Notes: generated by a model not told the origin, from the sequence alone. A DNA stretch of 64,000 bases from Zunongwangia atlantica 22II14-10F7 (GCF_002094855.1 NZ_ARYN01000015.1:62001-126000); one strand, 5' to 3'; positions 16,865-25,678 are shown, counted from the first letter of the stretch. Translations and numbers: made by a program.

Positions 16865-18295
16865 TTAATCTTGTTTTGATACTTCCTTTAAACCAAGTTT
16901 TTTACCTCTGCTAAGCATAAGTTCTTTTGCAGCGGCATGATCATTTGGGATTTCGCCTTCTAAAATTGCTTCTTTAATGGCATCTTTTATAATCCCAACT
17001 TCTCTACAAGGCTTAATATTGAAGGTTTCCATAATTTCTTCTCCACTAACCGGCGGTTGAAAATTACGAACATGATCACGTTCTTCAACTTCTTTCATCT
17101 TTTGCCTTACGATCTTGAAGTTGTTGTGGTATTTTTTGTAGCGACGCGGATTTTTAGTCGTGATATCGGCCTCGCATAAGGTCATTAGATCATCGATATT
17201 TTCACCGGCATCAAAGATCAATCTTCGTACAGCGGAATCTGTAACATCATCATCTACCACCGCGATTGGTCTGGAACTCATTAATACCATTTTTTGGACA
17301 AATTTCATCTTGTCGTTTAGTGGCATTCTAAGTCGCTTAAAAAGTTTGTAAACCATTTTAGATCCTACAAACTCGTGGCCATGGAACGTCCAGCCGTTCC
17401 TTTTATGGAATTTCTTTGTTGGGGCTTTACCAATATCATGTAATAGCGCCGCCCAGCGTAACCAAAGATTATCGGTGTTTTCGCTAATATTATCAACCAC
17501 TTCAAGCGTGTGCCAAAAGTTATCTTTATGGCGTTGGCCTTCAATTTCGTCGATTCCTTCCAAAGCGGTAAGTTCAGGAAGGATAAGTTTTAAAAGCTTT
17601 GTTTTATGTAACAGTGCAAAACCTTTAGAAGGTCTTTCAGAAAGAAGGATTTTATGCAATTCTTCTGTAATTCGCTCTTTAGAGATAATTTTTATGCGCT
17701 TGTGATGCTCTTTTATGGCATCTAAAGATTTCTTCTGAATAATAAAATTAAGCTGCGATGCAAAGCGTATAGCTCTTAACATTCTAAGAGGATCGTCTGA
17801 ATAGGTGATTCCTGGCTCAAGCGGAGTCCTTATCAATTGCGATTTTAAATCTTCAAGTCCGCCAAAAGGATCCAGTAAATCACCAAAATTAGCTTTGTTA
17901 TGACTTAGAGCTAATGCGTTAATGGTAAAATCCCGGCGATTCTGATCATCTTCAAGGGTTCCATTTTCTACAACCGGATTTCTACTACCTTCAGAATAAC
18001 TTTCTTTTCTGGCACCAACAAATTCGATTTCCATATCGAAAGCTCGAAGCATTGCCGTACCGTAGTTTTTAAAAACCTGCACTTTTGGTTTATGCGGAAG
18101 TAGCTCAGAAACTTTTAGCGCCAGGTCGATTCCGCTGCCAACGGCAACAACATCGATATCTTTGGCATTACCACGTTGTAAAATAAAATCTCTAACAAAA
18201 CCACCAATAACATAACTTTCTAACTGAAGTTCTTCGGTTGCCTGAGAAATTACCTTAAAAATTTGATGATCTAAAGCTTCGCTATAATTCTTCAC
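16865..18295 (-). CDS. cca: CCA tRNA nucleotidyltransferase with HD domain
   Basis: A 476-residue enzyme that adds or repairs the 3' CCA of tRNAs. N-terminal nucleotidyltransferase: VIGGFVRDFIL (about 28-38) and the metal-binding DIDVV (about 46-50), RRDFTINALAL (about 138-149), and DPLRMLRAIRFA (about 187-198). The middle carries an HD domain (WAALLHDIGK, about 278-287, and GHEFVGSKM). It begins with GTG at 18295, since ATG in the vicinity is followed at once by stop codons. It lies 112 bases after the tsaC stop, across an inverted repeat. Confidence 0.93.
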   Translation of the reverse strand: MKNYSEALDHQIFKVISQATEELQLESYVIGGFVRDFILQRGNAKDIDVVAVGSGIDLALKVSELLPHKPKVQVFKNYGTAMLRAFDMEIEFVGARKESYSEGSRNPVVENGTLEDDQNRRDFTINALALSHNKANFGDLLDPFGGLEDLKSQLIRTPLEPGITYSDDPLRMLRAIRFASQLNFIIQKKSLDAIKEHHKRIKIISKERITEELHKILLSERPSKGFALLHKTKLLKLILPELTALEGIDEIEGQRHKDNFWHTLEVVDNISENTDNLWLRWAALLHDIGKAPTKKFHKRNGWTFHGHEFVGSKMVYKLFKRLRMPLNDKMKFVQKMVLMSSRPIAVVDDDVTDSAVRRLIFDAGENIDDLMTLCEADITTKNPRRYKKYHNNFKIVRQKMKEVEERDHVRNFQPPVSGEEIMETFNIKPCREVGIIKDAIKEAILEGEIPNDHAAAKELMLSRGKKLGLKEVSKQD

Positions 18296-18310
18296 TACAT
18301 TAATTTTTCG

Positions 18311-18398
18311 CCACGAATACAGATACCTATAAAACGCTCATTTTAAAGTCTAAAAAAACCTATGAAATTTGGCTAATTTTATAAAACCTTATTCGTGG
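18311..18398. repeat. Inverted repeat with CCACGAATA ends between tsaC and cca
   Basis: CCACGAATA (18311-18319) and its exact complement TATTCGTGG (18390-18398) bound an 88-bp AT-rich unit that also holds partly complementary inner sequence (near ATAAAACG and TTTTATAAAACC). It resembles a small palindromic or MITE-like unit. No second copy was seen in the window. Confidence 0.5.
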
Positions 18399-18407
18399 TT
18401 TAGCAAT

Positions 18408-18977
18408 CTATTTACGTATTACTTTAACCGTTCCGTCGTTACTAAGTTTAATAATAGCCGATGGTTTGGAAGATTTTTTAGACTGGTGCAAATTTACTAC
18501 ATAGTCCACACCTTTTAAAATTTCAGGGCTAATTTGGGAAAAAGAATCCGGTGTTGGTTGCCCGCTAATATTCGCAGAAGTAGACACTAAAGGTCGGCGT
18601 AATCTTCTGGTTAATTCCTTACAAAAAGGATCTTTAGTAACTCTTATAGCAAGGGTGTTATCTTCAGCAATTACATTTTCAGCCACTCTAATAGGATCGT
18701 CGTAAATAATAGACGTTGGTTTTGCAGCGTACTTTAAGATGTCGTAAGCAACTTCTGGAACTTCTTCTACATATTCATTCAGCATTTTAAAATCTGAAAC
18801 CAAACAGATCATCGATTTGCTTTCTGCTCTTTTCTTAAGCGCAAAAATCTTATCAATGGCATCTGCGTTGGTGGCATCACAGCCAATTCCCCAAACCGTA
18901 TCGGTAGGATAAAGAATAATTCCGCCTTTTTTAAGAACGGCTAAACAATTTTGAATTTCAGTCTTTTTATCTTCCAT
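18408..18977 (-). CDS. tsaC: L-threonylcarbamoyladenylate synthase
   Basis: A 189-residue YrdC/Sua5-domain enzyme making threonylcarbamoyl-AMP for the t6A37 modification of tRNAs reading ANN codons. Motifs: GGIILYPTDTVWGIGCDATN near the N-terminus, IFALKKRAESKSM (the KRxxxxP-like substrate loop, here KRAESKS) and LVSTSANISGQPT. The start is the ATG at 18977: a longer frame from a TTG at 19001 would begin inside the -7 promoter element and is rejected. It is the short form without the C-terminal Sua5 domain. Confidence 0.92.
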   Translation of the reverse strand: MEDKKTEIQNCLAVLKKGGIILYPTDTVWGIGCDATNADAIDKIFALKKRAESKSMICLVSDFKMLNEYVEEVPEVAYDILKYAAKPTSIIYDDPIRVAENVIAEDNTLAIRVTKDPFCKELTRRLRRPLVSTSANISGQPTPDSFSQISPEILKGVDYVVNLHQSKKSSKPSAIIKLSNDGTVKVIRK

Positions 18978-18998
18978 AGTTACCTTGCTAACGACCTG

Positions 18999-19006
18999 CA
19001 AAGATA
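18999..19006 (-). promoter_or_regulatory. -7 element TATCTTTG of tsaC
   Basis: On the minus strand TATCTTTG matches TAnnTTTG, 22 bases before the ATG at 18977. It shows that the longer TTG-started frame is not the gene start. Confidence 0.65.
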
Positions 19007-19066
19007 CTTCAGAAAATTTACGAAACCAGTTTTAAGTCAAAATTCCTTAAAATCAAGGCATCTTTT

Positions 19067-20008
19067 TTAAATCTCTTTGATCGATTGCTTTTGTTTAAGT
19101 GATTTAGAAAGACTGGCGCCGCCAAGTAAAAGTCTAAACAACGGGAAATATTTAGGTTTTACGATACAGGTTAAACCATACCGAATGCGTAGAAAATTAA
19201 GTAAGAATTGATGTGCTAAAAAGCCATAATGTTTACGAGTATGGTAAAGCAAGGAGATCTTTAATTCTCGTTTAATAAGGATATTTACACTCTTTTTAAT
19301 ACTTACACTTTTAAAATGAATGTATTGCGCTTCAGGAAAAATATAGGCGTATTTTTTTCGCTCTTTTAAAAGTCGTAAGCCAAGATCTGATTCTTCGTAG
19401 TAGAGAAATAAATTGGTGTCGAAACCTCCAATATTATTAAAATCTTCAGCATTAAAAAACATAAACGATCCCTGAACATAGTTTACTGCAGTAGGCTTAT
19501 CGAAGAATTTTTTCCGACTGGGATATTTTTTTGGATTTACTTTTTCCAGAAATCCGCGTTTTAAAATTTCCCTGCTAAGTGAAGAAAAGTGATCTATAGT
19601 ACTTCTAAAATTTTTGTCTTCATCTAGCATTTGTGGCGAGCATACACCGGCATCTGGCGTAGCATCCATAAAATCTTTTAAAACCCAAAGACAATTATTG
19701 GTAAGCTGTAACGTATCGTTATTGATAAAAGCATAATAATTGCAATTCGAGACAGCATTAACGCCAATCATATTTCCTGCCCCAAAGCCAAAATTTTGTT
19801 TGCTTCTTATAAGCTTTGTGTTCGGAAAGTTTTTTTGCTGAAGCTCACTTTCTAAAAGTAAATAATCCTCTTTTTCTGAAGCATTATCTACCACTATAAC
19901 TTCTATCGCTTCAGTATTTTGATGGGTTTCAAAAATCGAAGCCACGCAATCTAGTGTAAATTTAGCAGTGTTATAATTTACGATAATACAACTTATAGCG
20001 ATGCTCAT
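19067..20008 (-). CDS. Glycosyltransferase family 2 (rhamnosyl-transferase-like)
   Basis: A 313-residue GT-A fold glycosyltransferase: ISCIIVNYNTAKFTLDCVASIFE at the start, VIVVDNASEKED (nucleotide-sugar Asp), FGFGAGNMIGVN and the DxD-like FINNDTL. The later VQGSFMFFNAEDFNNIGGFDTNLFLYYEESDLGLRL stretch is typical of WbbL-type GT2 enzymes acting on lipopolysaccharide or polysaccharide. The C-terminal 60 residues are basic and may sit on the membrane. It lies next to a divergent Kdo-kinase-like gene, consistent with a role in the envelope glycan. Confidence 0.9.
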   Translation of the reverse strand: MSIAISCIIVNYNTAKFTLDCVASIFETHQNTEAIEVIVVDNASEKEDYLLLESELQQKNFPNTKLIRSKQNFGFGAGNMIGVNAVSNCNYYAFINNDTLQLTNNCLWVLKDFMDATPDAGVCSPQMLDEDKNFRSTIDHFSSLSREILKRGFLEKVNPKKYPSRKKFFDKPTAVNYVQGSFMFFNAEDFNNIGGFDTNLFLYYEESDLGLRLLKERKKYAYIFPEAQYIHFKSVSIKKSVNILIKRELKISLLYHTRKHYGFLAHQFLLNFLRIRYGLTCIVKPKYFPLFRLLLGGASLSKSLKQKQSIKEI

Positions 20009-20205
20009 GTTAGAGATTTAGAGATGTTTTTCTTGAAATATGTTCTAGAAACGTTTAAAACTGATAATCCTGATTTATTATTAAAATTAGATTGCAAAAC
20101 GTGTCTAAAATACCAAAATTTGACTTTTAGCCTAAGAACTCCTAAGTTTTTTATAAGGTCATAATACTATTCATATTTTAATTAGTCTTTAAATTTCTAT
20201 AATCG

Positions 20206-20213
20206 TAATTTTG
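20206..20213 (+). promoter_or_regulatory. -7 element TAATTTTG next to the start codon of the kinase gene
   Basis: TAATTTTG ends only 4 bases before the ATG at 20218. With the usual spacing to the transcription start, the mRNA would begin at or very near the AUG (leaderless). Confidence 0.6.
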
Positions 20214-20217
20214 CAAT

Positions 20218-20973
20218 ATGAAAATCGTATACGCAGACGCTTTTAAAGACCAGGCTGGAAAAATAGATCAGATTTTAGCTGATTTTTCAGAGAAAGGGAA
20301 AACGCTTAGCAGTGGCCGAAATATCATTAAAACCTTCGATCTTAATGGTAGGCAGGTGAATGTGAAATCGTTTAGGATTCCAAACCTGATCAATAAGATC
20401 ATTTATCGTTTTTTTAGAAAATCGAAAGCTGCGCGAAGTTTTAGTTATGCTGAATATCTTTTATCCAGAGAAGTGGGGACTCCTTTTCCTGTTGCTTATG
20501 CTGAAGAGTGTAAGTGGATCACATTTGGCCGCAGTTATTACATTTGTGACCATTTAGAATACGATTTTACCTTTAGAGATATCGAGAAATTTGAAGATGA
20601 AGCACAAAAAGAATCGGTTTTAAGGGCTTTTACACGCTTTACTTACGAGCTTCATGAAAAAAATATTGAGTTTTTAGATCACTCTCCAGGAAATACGTTA
20701 ATACAAATCGATGGCGATCAATTTGAGTTCTTTTTGGTCGATTTAAACCGAATGAATTTTAAGCGGTTGGATTTTAAACAGCGCATGAAAAATTTCGCTC
20801 GCCTTACGCCTAATAAGGAAATAATCAAGATTATGGCTAACGAATATGCTATAATTACAGCCTGGAACGAAAATGAAGTTTTTGAAACCATGTGGGGCTA
20901 CACTCAGGAATTTCAGGAGAAATTTTTGAGGAAAAAAAGGCTAAAGAAAAAGCTTAAATTCTGGAAAAAGTAA
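20218..20973 (+). CDS. Lipopolysaccharide kinase (Kdo/WaaP) family protein
   Basis: A 251-residue cytoplasmic or membrane-attached kinase-like protein. Visible kinase-like parts: VNVKSFRIP (about 43-51, beta-strand Lys), catalytic loop FLDHSPGNTLIQ (about 155-166, D and N in place of HxDxxxxN) and FLVDLNRMNF (about 177-186, replacing DFG with DLN). This pattern is that of Bacteroidota homologues of KdkA/WaaP, which phosphorylate Kdo or heptose in lipopolysaccharide core. The C-terminus is strongly basic (RKKRLKKKLKFWKK), suitable for binding acidic membranes. Convergent with the next minus-strand operon. Confidence 0.85.
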   Translation: MKIVYADAFKDQAGKIDQILADFSEKGKTLSSGRNIIKTFDLNGRQVNVKSFRIPNLINKIIYRFFRKSKAARSFSYAEYLLSREVGTPFPVAYAEECKWITFGRSYYICDHLEYDFTFRDIEKFEDEAQKESVLRAFTRFTYELHEKNIEFLDHSPGNTLIQIDGDQFEFFLVDLNRMNFKRLDFKQRMKNFARLTPNKEIIKIMANEYAIITAWNENEVFETMWGYTQEFQEKFLRKKRLKKKLKFWKK

Positions 20974-21020
20974 TTTTCTAATTCGCCATAAAAATATCTC
21001 CCGTTTTTATCGAATATCGA

Positions 21021-22082
21021 CTATCGATTAAAAGGTTTTCTATAGCTTTTTAAAGTAAAATAATTCAGTTTTTTTCTTAATTGATAGCGTCTTACCAGGT
21101 TTAAAGGTTTGTTGGATAATTCAGATTTATCAGTGTGTAAAACATCAATACAGGTAGAAATTACGCGCTCGCTGCTTTTTCCATCAAAATAAGGATGCGT
21201 GTCGTAGATGTAAGATTCGATGTTTTTCAGTAGTTTTTCTGAAGGTGAAAAAGCTGCTCTAATGGCGCTTTCAATTTCTTCAGCATTAGAAATATTGATA
21301 AGATGATTGGCAGGTTTATTATTTCTAAAAGTCACTACCGGTTTTTTCTGAAGTATAAACTCGGTAATTGCAGATGTAGTGTCTGAAAACATGATATCTG
21401 CCTGGCGAAACAGCGGAATAATATCTGTAGTATCGTAATATTTGAAGTTTTCGTGCTGCATTTTTTTAACGATCTCAATTTTCTCTTTATCCATTTTTGG
21501 ATGCAGCACAGCCAGAAACTCAAATTCGCCAGTTTTCGATAATCTTTTTATTTCAGCGATCACTTCTTCATTATACAACCAACTGTATTTTGGAGAGAAG
21601 GTAGAAGAAAGCAATATTGTAGGTTTTTCACGCTTATTTTCTTCAATCTTAAACAAAGGATCTACTTTAGACCAACCGGTTTCTCTCACTAAAAAATGAT
21701 TCTTTTTTTGCTGAATTTCCTTAAACGGAATGGTCGTCGATGGACCTTGCGTACAATAAAGATCAAATAAACCACGAATTCTAAAATGACCTTTTTTGTC
21801 GCTATGTTTATGGGCTAAAAATCCATGAAAAATCTGCACTTTTAATCCCGGTAGAAAATCGGCAACAACATCTGTAATGCATAGCACGATATCTGGATTG
21901 TAATCTATCGCGTCTTCAATTGTTTCGATCAAATCCCCATTTTCAGGGAAATAGGATCTGGGAGGATCCAACTCTGTAAACCATTTTACCTCGTAGTTTC
22001 TTTTCCTAATTTCTTCCTGAAGCGGTAAACCAATCGGCAACGCATAAGTATGACTTATATAAATTAAAAAGCGATAGGTCAT
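21021..22082 (-). CDS. CDP-glycerol glycerophosphotransferase-like protein
   Basis: A 353-residue protein with GT-B-like architecture: N-terminal RFLIYISHTYALPIGLPLQEEI, the middle LKVQIFHGFLAHKHS (family signature similar to the TagF/TagB QxWHGxxxK motif), and a C-terminal nucleotide-binding half with FRQADIMFSDTTSAITEFILQKKPVVTF, in which S/T-D-T-S-S-like residues bind CDP in the family. Bacteroidota homologues modify surface glycans rather than teichoic acids. It overlaps the GT9 gene by 4 bases (ATGA) and is the last gene of a dapD-GT9-transferase operon. The specific donor is not known. Confidence 0.85.
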   Translation of the reverse strand: MTYRFLIYISHTYALPIGLPLQEEIRKRNYEVKWFTELDPPRSYFPENGDLIETIEDAIDYNPDIVLCITDVVADFLPGLKVQIFHGFLAHKHSDKKGHFRIRGLFDLYCTQGPSTTIPFKEIQQKKNHFLVRETGWSKVDPLFKIEENKREKPTILLSSTFSPKYSWLYNEEVIAEIKRLSKTGEFEFLAVLHPKMDKEKIEIVKKMQHENFKYYDTTDIIPLFRQADIMFSDTTSAITEFILQKKPVVTFRNNKPANHLINISNAEEIESAIRAAFSPSEKLLKNIESYIYDTHPYFDGKSSERVISTCIDVLHTDKSELSNKPLNLVRRYQLRKKLNYFTLKSYRKPFNR

Positions 22083-23128
22083 TTAGTGTTCAATTTTAGG
22101 AATTGGTCTAGCGGTTCTTCAATATAAGCTGGTAAAAATTTCTCGTAAAGCTCAAATGCATCTTTGTGCAAATCGTCCTGACTTTTTTCAGCAAATAATT
22201 CCGGAGAAAAATCTTTTAAATGAACCGAAACATTCTGCTTTCCGTCTTCATAAATATTCCAGTTCGTTTTGTTTAAAGGCGGAGAAAAAATCGCAAAAGA
22301 TGGGATATTTAAAGCTTTCGCCATGTTTATAGCGCCACCTTCATTCCCAATGATCGCATCACAAAAACTGGTAAGAGCTAAAAATTCTCTCAGACTTTTT
22401 CCGTAGATCTCAAGATGAATTTTCTGCTTGGTTTGCGCATTGCAATAACCAATTAAAGTTGAAATTTGATCTTTTTGGCTTGGGATATAATTAAATAAAA
22501 TAGCCGTATTTTCTTTGGCTGCGATCTGGTCTAAGAGCCTGGCCAAATAGGGGAGCGGATAGGTTTTCTTTTCTGAACTTCCTAAAGCCCCGATCATATA
22601 AATAGAATCTGAAAGATCCACGCCACCTTCAATTAAAATTCTTTTAGCTTTTTCACGTTCAGCATCGCTCAAGAATATTTTTGGTTTTAGCTGAAGCGGA
22701 GCATTTTTAATAAGCGGAGTAAGCAATTGCATTCGCTTTTCGATCGCAGCACCTGCATGTGTTTTAGCCTGAATTTTTCGGCTAAAAACATGTGTGTAGA
22801 ATGGGCGGGTATATTTTTTATCGAATCCAATTTTATATTTCGACCCAGATAAACTGGTAAGAATCGATGTTTGTACCGTAGAATATGCATCGATAATGGC
22901 GTAGTATTTTTCAGATCTAATTAGCTTCAGTAATCTATAAAAAGGAAGCTCATTTTTACCGAATATCAGCTTATCGATAAAAGGATTGTTTTCTACAACC
23001 GCCTTAGTGTGCGGATAAATTAGGTAATGCAACTGCGCTTTAGGATAAGCATCCCGAAGTGCCTCAAATAAGATTGAGGACGTAAGAACGTCCCCAATCA
23101 TTTTTTGCTGTATTACCAGAATTTTCAT
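22079..23128 (-). CDS. Glycosyltransferase family 9 (heptosyltransferase-like)
   Basis: A 349-residue GT-B enzyme of the lipopolysaccharide core-heptosyltransferase family: KILVIQQKMIGDVLTSSILFEALRDAYP at the N-terminus and, in the C-terminal half, FCDAIIGNEGGAINMAKALNIPSFAIF, the ADP-heptose binding region. It begins one base after the dapD stop and overlaps the next gene by 4 bases, so it is translated as part of that operon. Together with the neighbouring GT2 and Kdo kinase it points to core oligosaccharide synthesis. Confidence 0.92.
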   Translation of the reverse strand: MKILVIQQKMIGDVLTSSILFEALRDAYPKAQLHYLIYPHTKAVVENNPFIDKLIFGKNELPFYRLLKLIRSEKYYAIIDAYSTVQTSILTSLSGSKYKIGFDKKYTRPFYTHVFSRKIQAKTHAGAAIEKRMQLLTPLIKNAPLQLKPKIFLSDAEREKAKRILIEGGVDLSDSIYMIGALGSSEKKTYPLPYLARLLDQIAAKENTAILFNYIPSQKDQISTLIGYCNAQTKQKIHLEIYGKSLREFLALTSFCDAIIGNEGGAINMAKALNIPSFAIFSPPLNKTNWNIYEDGKQNVSVHLKDFSPELFAEKSQDDLHKDAFELYEKFLPAYIEEPLDQFLKLNTK

Positions 23129-23944
23129 TTATACCGCAACATCATATTCTCTAAGCGCATCGTTTAGAGAAGTTTTTTTGTTGGTACTTTCTTTACGTTT
23201 CCCAATAATTAATGCACATGGTACATTAAATTCTCCCGCTGGGAATTTTTTCGTGTAACTTCCAGGAATCACTACAGATCTTGCAGGAACAATTCCTTTC
23301 ATTTCTACAGGCTCGTCACCAGTTACATCGATAATTTTTGTTGAAGCAGTAAGTACAACATTTGCTCCAAGAACGGCTTCTTTTTCTACACGTACACCTT
23401 CTACAACGATGCTACGAGATCCTAAGAATGCGTTATCTTCAATAATTACAGGAGAGGCTTGCAACGGCTCTAAAACACCACCAATACCAACACCACCACT
23501 AAGGTGAACGTTTTTACCAATTTGTGCACAACTACCAACAGTTGCCCAGGTATCTACCATAGTACCTTCGTCTACGTAAGCACCAATGTTTACATAACTT
23601 GGCATCATAATAACACCGCTAGAAATGTAAGCACCGTGTCTTGCTACAGCGTTTGGTACTACACGAATTCCTTTTTCTTTATAACCTCTCTTTAAAGGCA
23701 TTTTATCGTGGTACTCGAAGATTCCAGCTTCAAGAGTTTCCATTTTCTGGATAGGGAAGTAAAGCACAACACCTTTCTTAACCCACTCGTTTACCTGCCA
23801 ACCACCTTCAACTGGCTCGGCAGTTCTTAGTTTACCTTCGTCCAAAAGAGTAACAACTTCTCTAATGGCATCGGTAGTTTCTTTATCTTTTAACAGCTCG
23901 CGATTTTCCCAGGCTGCTTCGATTTTCGCTTTTAAGTGATCCAT
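23129..23944 (-). CDS. dapD: 2,3,4,5-tetrahydropyridine-2,6-dicarboxylate N-succinyltransferase
   Basis: A 271-residue enzyme that succinylates tetrahydrodipicolinate in the lysine/meso-diaminopimelate pathway. The N-terminal helical region (MDHLKAKIEAAWENRELL) is followed by left-handed beta-helix hexapeptide repeats (ISSGVIMMPSYVNIGAYVDEGTMVDTWATVGSCAQIGKNVHLSGGVGIGGV) with the signature GSCAQIG and a lid containing Lys/Arg residues at the end. The ATG at 23944 is the start; the longer frame has no ATG and would cross the -7 element at 23960. It heads the operon with GT9, linking cell-wall precursor supply and surface glycan by location. Confidence 0.96.
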   Translation of the reverse strand: MDHLKAKIEAAWENRELLKDKETTDAIREVVTLLDEGKLRTAEPVEGGWQVNEWVKKGVVLYFPIQKMETLEAGIFEYHDKMPLKRGYKEKGIRVVPNAVARHGAYISSGVIMMPSYVNIGAYVDEGTMVDTWATVGSCAQIGKNVHLSGGVGIGGVLEPLQASPVIIEDNAFLGSRSIVVEGVRVEKEAVLGANVVLTASTKIIDVTGDEPVEMKGIVPARSVVIPGSYTKKFPAGEFNVPCALIIGKRKESTNKKTSLNDALREYDVAV

Positions 23945-23959
23945 AAATCTAATTTTTAG

Positions 23960-23967
23960 CAAATATA
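23960..23967 (-). promoter_or_regulatory. -7 element TATATTTG of dapD
   Basis: Minus-strand TATATTTG lies 15 bases before the dapD ATG. It is divergent from the ruvX promoter, about 43 bases away. Confidence 0.6.
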
Positions 23968-24009
23968 ATAGCTTCATTGTAATTTTTGGGGAGCTATGGA
24001 TATAAACCT

Positions 24010-24017
24010 TACCTTTG
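24010..24017 (+). promoter_or_regulatory. -7 element TACCTTTG of ruvX with TTG at 23986-23988
   Basis: TACCTTTG fits TAnnTTTG. A TTG lies 21 bases upstream, inside the usual window. The ATG follows 15 bases after the element, giving a leader of roughly 10 bases. Confidence 0.65.
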
Positions 24018-24032
24018 CATAAATTTTGAAGT

Positions 24033-24437
24033 ATGGCAAGAGTAATGGCATTAGATTATGGAGTAAAGCGAACGGGAATCGCCGTTACCGATGAACTTCA
24101 GATGATTGCCAGCGGACTTACCACAGTTGACACTCCATCTCTTTTAAATTTTCTTGAGGATTATTTTAAAAAAGAAAAGGTAGAAACCGTGGTGGTAGGA
24201 GAGCCAAAGCAAAAGGATAATTCGGCCAGCCAGAGTGAAGTTTTTATTGCTGAATTTCTTAAAAAATTCACCGAAAAATTTCCTGATATGAAGCTGGTAC
24301 GTGTCGACGAGCGTTTTACCAGTAAAATGGCTTTTCAAACCATGATTGATAGCGGACTCAAAAAGAAGAAGCGACAAAATAAAGCTTTGGTCGATGAAGT
24401 TAGCGCAACCATTATCCTTCAGTCTTATCTTTATTAA
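24033..24437 (+). CDS. ruvX: Putative pre-16S rRNA nuclease (YqgF/RuvX family)
   Basis: A 134-residue RNase H-like protein involved in 16S rRNA 5' end maturation (also called Holliday-junction resolvase-like). Family landmarks: MALDYGVKRTGIAVTD (about 5-20), VVGEPKQKDN (about 54-63) and the VRVDERFTSKMAF (about 89-101) and VDEVSATIILQSYL (about 120-133) stretches carrying acidic catalytic positions. Length is normal. It sits between dapD (divergent) and def, a common neighbourhood in flavobacteria. Confidence 0.94.
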   Translation: MARVMALDYGVKRTGIAVTDELQMIASGLTTVDTPSLLNFLEDYFKKEKVETVVVGEPKQKDNSASQSEVFIAEFLKKFTEKFPDMKLVRVDERFTSKMAFQTMIDSGLKKKKRQNKALVDEVSATIILQSYLY

Positions 24438-24601
24438 ACTTTTCAGGATTAAATAAGTCCAATTTAAGATAAGTATTTACTTCAGAATTAAATTAGATAA
24501 TGTATGATGTTTTATTATTTGAATTCAATTATACTTATTCATGATGCATTAATCATTTTGCAATAGACATTACAATTTAAAAAGAGAATAAAGAACAGTA
24601 T

Positions 24602-25192
24602 ATGATTTTACCAATAGTTGCCTACGGTGATCCGGTGTTAAAGAAGATGGCAAAACCGATTGATAAGGATTACCCTAAATTAGAGGAATTAATAAGTAAT
24701 ATGTGGGATACCATGTATAATGCCTACGGCGTTGGTCTTGCTGCACCACAGGTTGGGGTTCCTATCAGATTATTTGTGATCGATGCCGCTCCTTTTGCTG
24801 AAGATGATGATCTAAGTGCTTCTGAAAAAGAATATTTAAAAGGATTCAAAAAAGTTTTTATCAATGCGAAGATCATAGAAGAAACCGGGGACGAATGGGC
24901 TTTTTCTGAAGGTTGTTTAAGTATTCCAGATATTAGGGAAGATATTTTTAGAAAACCAGAGGTAACTATCGAATATCAAGATGAGAACTTTGAGACAAAA
25001 AAAGAAACTTTTACCGGTTTAGCGGCACGTGTAGTTCAGCATGAGTACGATCATACAGAAGGAATTCTTTTTACTGAAAAGATCTCCAGCCTAAAGAAAC
25101 GACTGATTAACGGGCGTTTAAAAAAGATTTCTTCAGGAAAAATTAGAGTAGACTATAAGATGCGTTTTCCAAGCGCAAAAAAAGGTCGTTAA
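24602..25192 (+). CDS. def: Peptide deformylase
   Basis: A 196-residue metal enzyme that removes the formyl group from nascent proteins. All three motifs are present: GVGLAAPQVG (about 42-51), EGCLSIP (about 102-108, Cys ligand) and QHEYDHTEG (about 146-154, HExxH). It contains a small insertion (AEDDDLSASEKEYLKGF) often found in Bacteroidota deformylases. It is 164 bases downstream of ruvX and 57 bases upstream of the DUF5606 gene, so the latter may be in the same transcript. Confidence 0.97.
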   Translation: MILPIVAYGDPVLKKMAKPIDKDYPKLEELISNMWDTMYNAYGVGLAAPQVGVPIRLFVIDAAPFAEDDDLSASEKEYLKGFKKVFINAKIIEETGDEWAFSEGCLSIPDIREDIFRKPEVTIEYQDENFETKKETFTGLAARVVQHEYDHTEGILFTEKISSLKKRLINGRLKKISSGKIRVDYKMRFPSAKKGR

Positions 25193-25249
25193 TATTTTTG
25201 ATAATTTAAAGCGGGGTGTGATATTTGCCACCCAAATTCAAACGAGACT

Positions 25250-25678
25250 ATGGCATTAGATAAAATTTTAGCAATATCAGGGAAACCAGGTTTGTATGAG
25301 CTTGCTGCACAAACCAGAGGAGGTTTTATTGCAAAATCAATCTTGGATGGAAAAAAAATTGCAGTTAATATGCGTCACAATGTGAGCATTCTTAGCGAAA
25401 TCGCGATTTATACCTATACAGAAGAAGTGCCTTTGGGGCAGGTTCTAGAAAATATTAAACAAAAAGAAGATGGTGGTGAAGCTATTAGCCACAAAGCTTC
25501 TAAAGCACAACTGGAAGATTATTTTGCTGAAATATTACCAGATTACGATGTAGATCGTGTATATACTAGTGATATTAAAAAAATTATCCAGTGGTATAAT
25601 CTTCTTACCAAAAATGGTTTAAATGATTTCTCTAAATCTGAGGAAGCTGAAACCGAAACTTCAGGAGAAGAAGAATAG
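25250..25678 (+). CDS. DUF5606 protein
   Basis: A 142-residue cytoplasmic protein whose opening ALDKILAISGKPGLYELAAQTRGGFIAKSILDGKK is characteristic of DUF5606, a family found in Bacteroidota and usually located close to def. The N-terminal half reads as a small beta-rich domain, followed by a helical region (KIIQWYNLLTKNGL) and an acidic tail (EEAETETSGEEE). Function is unknown. It follows def by 57 bases and ends at a terminator. Confidence 0.85.
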   Translation: MALDKILAISGKPGLYELAAQTRGGFIAKSILDGKKIAVNMRHNVSILSEIAIYTYTEEVPLGQVLENIKQKEDGGEAISHKASKAQLEDYFAEILPDYDVDRVYTSDIKKIIQWYNLLTKNGLNDFSKSEEAETETSGEEE

